A stretch of 19,750 bases of DNA from an uncultured Succinatimonas sp. GTDB taxonomy: Bacteria; Pseudomonadota; Gammaproteobacteria; Enterobacterales; Succinivibrionaceae. Below are positions 14,266 through 19,750 of this stretch, one piece after another. The stretch spans positions 1 through 19,750 of the forward strand of contig USBR01000016.1 in the NCBI GenBank assembly GCA_900552905.1, given 5' to 3'. A program made the position numbers and the translations under genes. Positions within the stretch are counted from its first letter, which is position 1. Every line of letters starts with the position of its first letter. A model generated the notes under the pieces. It ran no database searches, had not been told where the DNA came from, and saw only the letters and a program-made list of their open reading frames with translations.

Positions 14266-15057
14266 ATGATGAACAAATTTAACGCATTTTTAGGCGCCGC
14301 TGCCTTAAGCTTGGTCTTTCAAGGCCAGGCCTTTGCCAACGAGACCTTAAGTGTTGGTGCCACTCCGGTGCCTCATGCTGAGATCTTAGAGTTCGTAAAG
14401 CCCATCTTAGCTAAAGAGGGTGTTGATTTAAAGATCGTTGAATTTAACGATTATGTACAGCCTAACCTCGCTACCGACGACGGTCAGATCGATGCCAATT
14501 ATTTCCAGCATCGTCCGTACTTAGAGGCTTTCTGCAAAGATCACGGCCTTGATATTCAGGAAGTTGCTGCTGTGCATATCGAGCCTATGGGCATTTACTC
14601 TAAGTCCATCAAGGACTTAAAAGATCTTAAGGATGGTGCTACTGTAGCTATCCCTAACGATCCTACCAATGGCGGCCGTGCTTTATTATTATTACAGTCC
14701 GCAGGTTTAATCGTCTTAGAGGATCCGAGCAATTTATCTGCTACCGCTTTAGATATTAAAGAGAATCCTAAGAACTTAGAGTTCAAGGAATTAGAGGCTC
14801 CGCAGTTACCGCGTTCTTTAGATGAGGTGGATATCTCTGTAATTAACACCAATTATGCTATCGGTGCTAACTTAAATCCGTTACAGGATGCCATCTTCTT
14901 AGAGAAACCGGATTCTCCTTATGTCAATATCTTAGTTGCTAACCCTAATTCAGCTAAGAAAGACGCTATGGCCAAACTCATTAAGGCTTTACAGTCTCAG
15001 GAAACCTACGACTTTATCGAAGAGAAGTACAAGGGTGCTGTAGTTCCGGCTTTCTAA
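14266..15057 (+). CDS. metQ: Methionine-binding protein (MetQ/NlpA family), apparently not a lipoprotein
   Basis: MetQ captures methionine in the periplasm and delivers it to MetI. The 263-aa protein carries the family blocks VGATPVPHAEIL (30-41), FNDYVQPN (60-67), DANYFQHRPYL (76-86), VAIPNDPTNGGRALLLLQ (127-144) and ELEAPQLPRSLD (176-187). The signal peptide is a classical one, with a hydrophobic core (about 8-19) and a QAFA-N cleavage site after residue 24. There is no cysteine before residue 90, so no lipobox, unlike E. coli MetQ. The product is probably soluble in the periplasm. Near-exclusive TTA leucine codons point to high expression. Starts at 14266 or 14269 both fit the GGAG upstream. 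Confidence 0.93.
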   Translation: MMNKFNAFLGAAALSLVFQGQAFANETLSVGATPVPHAEILEFVKPILAKEGVDLKIVEFNDYVQPNLATDDGQIDANYFQHRPYLEAFCKDHGLDIQEVAAVHIEPMGIYSKSIKDLKDLKDGATVAIPNDPTNGGRALLLLQSAGLIVLEDPSNLSATALDIKENPKNLEFKELEAPQLPRSLDEVDISVINTNYAIGANLNPLQDAIFLEKPDSPYVNILVANPNSAKKDAMAKLIKALQSQETYDFIEEKYKGAVVPAF

Positions 15058-15074
15058 GCTTTACTTAAGTTAAA

Positions 15075-15098
15075 ATGGTCCCGCAAGGGACCATATTT
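15075..15098 (+). terminator. Terminator of the metNIQ operon
   Basis: An 8-bp stem (ATGGTCCC/GGGACCAT) with a stable GCAA tetraloop is followed by ATTTAT and, slightly later, a run of eight T (15105-15112). It lies 18 bases after the metQ stop and before uvrC. Confidence 0.85.
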
Positions 15099-15126
15099 AT
15101 AAACTTTTTTTTAAAGGTTTTAGATT

Positions 15127-16953
15127 TTGTTTGATTATAAAAGCTTTTTAAAAACAGTTCCTAATCGTCCGGGCTCCTATCGCATGTATGGGGATGCAGA
15201 GACGGTCATCTATGTCGGCAAAGCCCGCGATCTTAAAAAAAGACTGTCACAGTATTTCCTTAAAGATGTAAGCCCCAAAACGGCCGCTTTAGTTAAGCAT
15301 ATTCACCATATTGAATTTACGGTGACCTTCTCTGAGGCTGAGGCTTTAATCTTAGAGAATAACCTCATTAAAAAATATCAGCCTCGCTATAATATTTTAT
15401 TGCGTGACGATAAGTCCTACCCTTATCTCTATCTATCAAAGCATGAGCATCCGGGCCTTTATTTCTATCGCGGTTTGCGTAAGCTCCCTGGTGAATATTT
15501 TGGCCCTTATCCAGATATTAAGGCCGCAAAAGAGAGTTTAAAGCTTCTACAAGGTCTCTTTCCTATCCGTCAATGCGCCGATAATGTCTATGCACATAGA
15601 TCGCGCCCGTGTCTTTTAGCGCAAATTGGTAAATGCCTAGCTCCCTGTGTGGCGATGACCGATGAGCAAGAGCGCAATTATAGAGTACAGGTTGATTATG
15701 TCAGGCTCTTTTTAAAGGGCAAGAATAAGGAAGTTTTAGCGCGCCTTGCAGAGAAAATGGAGGCTTTAGCTTTAGATTTGCGCTTTGAAGAGGCAGCTTT
15801 AGTTCGCGATCAATTTCAAGCTTTAAGACGCGTGCAGGAGTCGCAGTCGGTAGCGGGCGATCTTATGATCGATATGGACGTAGTAGCGCTTGCGAGTACA
15901 GCTGCTATTGCCTGTGTGCATGTGCTCTTTATAAGACGCGGTCGCATTATCGGTACGCGCTCGTATTTTCCTAAAATTGAGAATAATGATAGTGAAGATG
16001 AGATCTTAGAGGCCTTTATCACGCAATTTTATCTCAATGAGTCTCATGCCTCGATGATCCCATCTGAAATCATCTTAGATCGCGATCTTGACAATAAAGA
16101 GAGCCTCAAAGAAGGTATTAGGCTCTTTTCAAAGCGTGAGGTAAAGCTCTTAGTTGAAGTGCGTTCTGAAAGAGCACGCTATCTGCGTTTAGCCGTCGAA
16201 AACGCCCAAGCCTCACTTAAAGCGCGTTTAGCGGATAAAACCACCGCATATGAGCGTATCACCTCTTTAGAACAGCTCTTAGGCTTAAAAGGTATTGAGC
16301 ATATGGAATGCTACGATATCTCGCATACACAAGGCGAGCTTACTGTAGCTTCCTGTGTAAGTTTCAATCGCGAGGGCCCCGACTTAGCGCGCTATCGTCG
16401 CTTTAATATCTCAGGTATTACCCCAGGAGATGACTTTGCGGCTATGCATCAGGTCTTAGAGCGCCGTTTTAAAGATCCCGATCATGGCGAGATCCCCGAT
16501 CTCATCTTTATCGACGGAGGACGTGGGCAACTTAAACAAGCTGAAGAGGTCATTGCCGCTTCTTTTCGTGCCTCTCAAAAGAGGGCTCCTTTTATTGTGG
16601 CGGTAGCTAAGGGCGAGGGGCGTAAAGAGGGCTTAGAGACCTTAATTTTAGGCTATAGCCATGAGGAATTTCATCTCTCTTTAGCCGATAAAGCCTTGCA
16701 ATTAGTCCTACATATTCGCGATGAATCCCACCGCTTTGCCATAAGCGGGCATCGTGCGCGCCGCTCTAAAGCCCGTACCCATTCTCTTTTACAGGAGATT
16801 AAGGGTGTAGGTCCTAAGCGCCGTCAGGCTTTGCTAAAGCATTTTGGGGGTATGCGTGAAATTTTAAGTGCGGGAGTTGATGATTTAGCTAAGGTGCCGA
16901 GTATCAGTCAGGATTTAGCTGAGATTATCTACGATAGCTTACACGAGCTTTAA
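15127..16953 (+). CDS. uvrC: Excinuclease ABC subunit C
   Basis: UvrC makes both incisions in nucleotide excision repair with UvrAB. The 608-aa protein (610 in E. coli) has all domains. The GIY-YIG nuclease holds GSYRMY and IYVGKARDLKKRL (16-40). A cysteine set C150, C162, C170, C174 has the spacing of the known UvrC 4Fe-4S cluster. The UVR motif (about 203-238) contacts UvrB. The RNase H-like nuclease includes CYDISH (395-400), FIDGGRGQL (461-469) and RDESH (531-535). A helix-hairpin-helix pair is at the end (about 553-605). An in-frame TAG at 15121 leaves only TTG 15127 (or ATT 15124) as a start; AAAGG lies nine bases upstream. The protein N-terminus matches E. coli there. Confidence 0.96.
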   Translation: MFDYKSFLKTVPNRPGSYRMYGDAETVIYVGKARDLKKRLSQYFLKDVSPKTAALVKHIHHIEFTVTFSEAEALILENNLIKKYQPRYNILLRDDKSYPYLYLSKHEHPGLYFYRGLRKLPGEYFGPYPDIKAAKESLKLLQGLFPIRQCADNVYAHRSRPCLLAQIGKCLAPCVAMTDEQERNYRVQVDYVRLFLKGKNKEVLARLAEKMEALALDLRFEEAALVRDQFQALRRVQESQSVAGDLMIDMDVVALASTAAIACVHVLFIRRGRIIGTRSYFPKIENNDSEDEILEAFITQFYLNESHASMIPSEIILDRDLDNKESLKEGIRLFSKREVKLLVEVRSERARYLRLAVENAQASLKARLADKTTAYERITSLEQLLGLKGIEHMECYDISHTQGELTVASCVSFNREGPDLARYRRFNISGITPGDDFAAMHQVLERRFKDPDHGEIPDLIFIDGGRGQLKQAEEVIAASFRASQKRAPFIVAVAKGEGRKEGLETLILGYSHEEFHLSLADKALQLVLHIRDESHRFAISGHRARRSKARTHSLLQEIKGVGPKRRQALLKHFGGMREILSAGVDDLAKVPSISQDLAEIIYDSLHEL

Positions 16954-16954
16954 A

Positions 16955-16988
16955 AAATCTCCTCACTTAAGTTAGGTGAGGAGATCTT
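16955..16988. terminator. Bidirectional terminator between uvrC and the DUF2057 gene
   Basis: A 10-bp perfect stem (16957-16966 with 16976-16985, ATCTCCTCAC/GTGAGGAGAT) encloses a 9-base loop. On the - strand it is followed by six T, a strong terminator for the DUF2057 gene. On the + strand the tract is only CTTAT, so it is weaker for uvrC. Confidence 0.88.
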
Positions 16989-16993
16989 ATAGC

Positions 16994-17773
16994 TTAGTGA
17001 GACATTACATATTTTACAAACTGAAGCTTAGTGGCATCATCAGCTTGATTGTAAAGCTTAACTAACTGATTGAAGGTAACACCACCGTTAGCATTGCCCT
17101 TCTTAGAAGAGGTGGACATATTAGACTGCTGTGAGGAGCTCAGACCCGGGGCACTCATAACCTGATTTTGCTGATAATTGCCAGACATTAAATCAGAAGC
17201 GGCAGTGGCCTCGATGATAGGAGAACCATAATCAGTCATACCCATAGTACGCTCGTGACCGGCAACATAGGTCGGGGCATAGAGACGGTTAAGGGTTAAA
17301 AGCTCGGTGCGATAGTCACGCATCATGGTAAATCCAGTCTCAGAGGCTAAGATGAAGTAAGAAGCATCAGCCTTAGGGATAGCCTTTTCAGTATTTTTAT
17401 CGATTAATGTCAATTTCTGAGTACGGGAGAAGCGCTGCGCCTGCTCGATAGTAGTCGGAATATTGTACTCAAAGGTGATGATCTGATCTTTTTTCAGATC
17501 CATAATGTCGATGACAATCGGGTTGCTAGCTTGTACTAACTGACTGTCAGAAGCACCACCGAAGGTATCCTTGAAGGAAACTACGATCTGATGACGGCCG
17601 GGCTCTAATTCTACAGTGCGGTTAAAGCGGCTGTAGCTTTCAGGATTAGTAACACCGTCAACTAATTCTAAATTGAAGTGAACCGGAACTTTGAAACCGC
17701 CCTCGGCAAATACCGGAGCTGAAAAAGCTAAAGCAACTAAGAGTAAACCGGCTTTAATTTTGTTCCTAAACAT
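16994..17773 (-). CDS. DUF2057 (YccT/CsgI-like) periplasmic protein
   Basis: A 259-aa exported protein. A signal peptide (hydrophobic 8-20, cleavage PVFA-E after residue 23) precedes a beta-rich domain resembling E. coli YccT, including a Leu/Asp-rich first strand, LEPGRHQIVVSF (56-67, like LDNGPHQLVFRV) and the C-terminal block QLVKLYNQADDATKLQF, like the MLxxWxxxA...RxxF ending of the family. A Ser/Gln/Asn-rich linker (about 195-228) is an insertion not in YccT (220 aa). In E. coli YccT (CsgI) restrains curli fibre assembly; whether that applies here is unknown. AGGAGA lies nine bases before the ATG. It is 44 bases after the porin stop with no hairpin between, so it probably shares the porin transcript. 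Confidence 0.82.
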   Translation of the reverse strand: MFRNKIKAGLLLVALAFSAPVFAEGGFKVPVHFNLELVDGVTNPESYSRFNRTVELEPGRHQIVVSFKDTFGGASDSQLVQASNPIVIDIMDLKKDQIITFEYNIPTTIEQAQRFSRTQKLTLIDKNTEKAIPKADASYFILASETGFTMMRDYRTELLTLNRLYAPTYVAGHERTMGMTDYGSPIIEATAASDLMSGNYQQNQVMSAPGLSSSQQSNMSTSSKKGNANGGVTFNQLVKLYNQADDATKLQFVKYVMSH

Positions 17774-17817
17774 AAAATTGAATCTCCTGTGAATTGATTT
17801 TTGCTTATGTTATCACT

Positions 17818-18939
17818 CTAAAATAAAAATTCGGCACCGCAAAGCATTTTATTTTCAGCAAGGGCGCGTTCGTTAATTTCAGAGGCGGTGTAATAGATCT
17901 CAGGATGAGAGCTGACATCGATTTGCGCTTCGGCAAAAACATTGAAATTAGGATTGACCTGATAGCGCACGCCTAAATTCAGATCGCCTAGGATATTGCT
18001 GTGGTGAAAGCGCTTGCAACCATAACCTGCGGTCAGGCCTAAGCCACTGTCAAAGGCATAATCGACTACAGCCTCATAGGAATAGAGGTGGTGGCTATAG
18101 TGCTGATAGCGGGTAGACACAAAGTTTAAGGCGGCATATAAGCCATCGCCATAGGTACCATAGGAAATAGCGATACCCTTGTCGATCTTGTGCTCAGGGC
18201 GATTGCTATTTGCATAAGCATCGCGCTCGCTATCTTTAAGATTGAACATCGGCTGCATCTTCTGCGCAAAATACTGAAGCTGACGGCTGATATCGCCTTC
18301 ATAGCTGAACTTATAATAAGCAAGAGCATAGGAGATAGTGATATCAGAGGCTAAACGGGTAGATGCGGCAAAAGCGGCTTGATACTTATAGTTAAGGCCG
18401 GTGTCATTGATATTTGATTTAGCACTACCAAAGGAAGCGCGCAGATCCCAACCTAAGGAGGAGAGGGTATACATGATAAGACCCGGGTTCTGATCGCCTG
18501 TGAGGTAGTAATCATCGCACTCAAAATCTAAAGTGTGGAAGATATCGCTGACGCCCGCTACAGTGTAGAAAGCATTATCGCCACGGCCAAAGAGCAAGGT
18601 ACCGTAGTTTTGCGCATCAATACCGATAAATTGATGACGGGCGTGCATGCCGTCAAAGGAATCGCCTGAGGCTACATCCCATTCTGCCATACCTATAGCA
18701 TAGACATTATCGCTAATTTGACTGCGACCTGACATACCGATACGGGCGGCATTCATAATGCCACCATCGCTTGAGCGATAATCGGCAATTTTATCAGCAT
18801 GGGCAGCATGCGCATTTTTATAGCTGACCTCGACTTTACCGAAGATATCTAAACTAGTCCCATCTTTATCATAAACAGTAGCGGCTTGTGCGCCGCAGAT
18901 TGTGGCCATCAGGGCCATTGCAATTAGGCTTTTCTTCAT
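17818..18939 (-). CDS. General porin, OmpC/OmpF type (outer membrane)
   Basis: A 373-aa beta-barrel porin that lets small solutes cross the outer membrane. The signal peptide ends AQA-A (cleavage after residue 19). The mature protein begins ATVYDKDGTSLDIFGKVEV, like the AEVYNKDGNKLDLYGKVD start of enterobacterial porins. Two early blocks, ARIGMSGRSQI (near 66-76) and FIGIDAQNYGTLLFGRGDN, follow the same strand pattern. The last residue is Phe, as the BAM machinery expects. The loop with DFECDDYYL sits where the pore-constricting loop 3 is found. A strong extended -10 precedes the gene, but no Shine-Dalgarno is visible; the leader just before ATG is A-rich. It may be cotranscribed with the DUF2057 gene. 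Confidence 0.92.
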   Translation of the reverse strand: MKKSLIAMALMATICGAQAATVYDKDGTSLDIFGKVEVSYKNAHAAHADKIADYRSSDGGIMNAARIGMSGRSQISDNVYAIGMAEWDVASGDSFDGMHARHQFIGIDAQNYGTLLFGRGDNAFYTVAGVSDIFHTLDFECDDYYLTGDQNPGLIMYTLSSLGWDLRASFGSAKSNINDTGLNYKYQAAFAASTRLASDITISYALAYYKFSYEGDISRQLQYFAQKMQPMFNLKDSERDAYANSNRPEHKIDKGIAISYGTYGDGLYAALNFVSTRYQHYSHHLYSYEAVVDYAFDSGLGLTAGYGCKRFHHSNILGDLNLGVRYQVNPNFNVFAEAQIDVSSHPEIYYTASEINERALAENKMLCGAEFLF

Positions 18940-18972
18940 TTTATTTTAGTTTTCTTAAAAATTAGATGCTCT

Positions 18973-18981
18973 ATTATAACA
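18973..18981 (-). promoter_or_regulatory. Extended -10 promoter of the porin gene
   Basis: On the - strand the sequence reads TGTTATAAT, a perfect extended -10 (TG, one base, TATAAT), about 34 bases before the ATG. No -35 of comparable quality is seen. This predicts a short, A/T-rich leader of roughly 25-30 bases. Confidence 0.65.
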
Positions 18982-19005
18982 AGATCTACTTTAGCTAATG
19001 GAATC

Positions 19006-19680
19006 TTAAAGCTTAAAATGCGTATGAATAAGATCTAAAAGTTCTAAAGGTGCATAAGCTATAAAGTCAGCTTGCCATAAATTGATATTTCCACAATCAT
19101 AAATACCATAACCCCACGCTACAGCTATAGCTTGCATTTTAGCATTATGGGCAGCTTTAATATCATTGAGATGATCGCCTACGTAGAGGCAGTTTTCAGC
19201 CTGTAAATCTAATTTGCTAAGCGCTAAGCGTAAGGAATCGGGGTGAGGCTTAGGCTTTATACATTCATCTGAGCCTACAATGAGGTCAAGATAAGGACTA
19301 AGTCCTAGAGTATTTACAAGATTTTTAGCTAAATCATGGTATTTACCGGTGACTACGGCAATTTTAAAACCTAATTCTTTAAGTTTAGCTATCACCTCTA
19401 AAATACCGGCAAAGAGAACAGTTTTAGTGCAGATATTTTTTTGATAAAAATCTAAAAATTCCTGACGCATGAGAGTATCGCGCGGATAATCTAAAAGCAT
19501 AGCATCGCTGACTTTTAGTGACAGCATAGCTTTAACGCCAGAGCTTACCTGCTCTTTAATTTCCTTTTCACTTACAGCCTCTAAATGCCATTTATCTAGG
19601 GTGTGATTGCAGGCATAGAGCAAATCTAAGGCAGTGTCGGCGAGGGTACCATCGAGATCAAAAAGAATTCCACGTTCCAT
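19006..19680 (-). CDS. HAD-superfamily phosphatase, Gph/MupP-like
   Basis: A 224-aa HAD subfamily IA phosphohydrolase. Motif I is LFDLDGTLADT (6-16, nucleophile Asp8, acid Asp10), motif II VVTGK (Thr111), motif III Lys144 in KPKPHPD, motif IV VGDHLND (Asp169, Asp173). A four-helix cap follows motif I. Candidates are phosphoglycolate phosphatase (Gph) and the MurNAc-6-phosphate phosphatase MupP. The VSSGVKAML block, FYQKN near the end of the cap and the C-terminal NLWQAD...PLELLDLI resemble Pseudomonas MupP more by eye, so the substrate is left open. An upstream ATG at 19710 adds ten unconserved residues. The ATG at 19680 puts the DnaA box in the leader and is preferred, though neither has a good ribosome binding site. 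Confidence 0.85.
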   Translation of the reverse strand: MERGILFDLDGTLADTALDLLYACNHTLDKWHLEAVSEKEIKEQVSSGVKAMLSLKVSDAMLLDYPRDTLMRQEFLDFYQKNICTKTVLFAGILEVIAKLKELGFKIAVVTGKYHDLAKNLVNTLGLSPYLDLIVGSDECIKPKPHPDSLRLALSKLDLQAENCLYVGDHLNDIKAAHNAKMQAIAVAWGYGIYDCGNINLWQADFIAYAPLELLDLIHTHFKL

Positions 19681-19713
19681 AATTTTTAAGATAAATGAGG
19701 CTTCGTGCATAGT

Positions 19714-19722
19714 TGTGGATAA
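19714..19722 (-). promoter_or_regulatory. Consensus DnaA box upstream of the HAD phosphatase gene
   Basis: On the - strand the sequence is TTATCCACA, the strict E. coli-type high-affinity DnaA box. It lies between a candidate -10 (TATTAT, 19738-19743) and the gene start, so bound DnaA could affect transcription. Single 9-mers do occur by chance; it does not form part of a cluster here. Confidence 0.5.
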
Positions 19723-19734
19723 AAACGAAGTCTC

Positions 19735-19743
19735 TGTATAATA
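19735..19743 (-). promoter_or_regulatory. Candidate -10 region of the HAD phosphatase gene
   Basis: The - strand reads TATTATACA, offering TATTAT or TATACA as a -10 hexamer about 55-63 bases before the preferred ATG. The -35 would lie beyond the window edge, so this cannot be completed from what is visible. Confidence 0.35.
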
Positions 19744-19750
19744 TATTTTG

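Overview
The window is about 19.75 kb of densely packed, AT-leaning bacterial chromosome from a Gram-negative gammaproteobacterium. The evidence is the formate-dependent PurT, PdxB, a complete rsxABCDGE (Rnf) cluster beside nth, MetNIQ, an OmpC/OmpF-type porin and a YccT-like DUF2057 protein. Strong use of TTA leucine codons and an Rnf pump suggest a fermentative anaerobe such as a member of the Succinivibrionaceae (Aeromonadales). That assignment is an inference from gene content; no rRNA or marker alignment is available here. No phage, insertion sequence, CRISPR array, tRNA or rRNA was seen.

Layout. Positions 1-116 hold the possible tail of a + strand gene and a terminator. Positions 115-2725 (- strand) are a three-gene operon: purT, a 63-aa DUF4250 protein, and a 404-aa protein that reads as a degenerate exonuclease I (SbcB) homologue without most of its catalytic acids. 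pdxB follows on the + strand. A bidirectional terminator then separates it from the rsxABCDGE operon (9732-4129, - strand), which encodes the membrane-bound, Fe-S and FMN-containing Rnf/Rsx electron-transfer complex. nth is divergent from rsxA, with start codons only 38 bp apart, so the promoters lie in or next to the opposing gene's 5' end.

From 10486 to 12099 (- strand) is a membrane protein with a long Gln/Asn/Pro/Ala-rich disordered N-terminus. Its C-terminal half resembles cobalamin synthase (CobS) with the Asp motif erased. A 400-bp AT-rich regulatory gap follows, with a 16-bp direct repeat, and then metN-metI-metQ (+ strand), a methionine ABC importer whose binding protein has no lipobox cysteine. 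uvrC (+, TTG start) meets a convergent porin to DUF2057 pair. The window closes with a HAD-family phosphatase (Gph/MupP-like) preceded by a consensus DnaA box.

Most genes are ordinary housekeeping functions: purine and B6 synthesis, redox pumping, DNA repair, methionine uptake and envelope. The unexpected content is two apparent pseudoenzymes. The exonuclease-I-like protein is translationally coupled to DUF4250 behind purT. The CobS-like membrane protein carries a long low-complexity extension. Both homology calls come from reading the proteins against remembered E. coli sequences, and need profile or structure searches to confirm.
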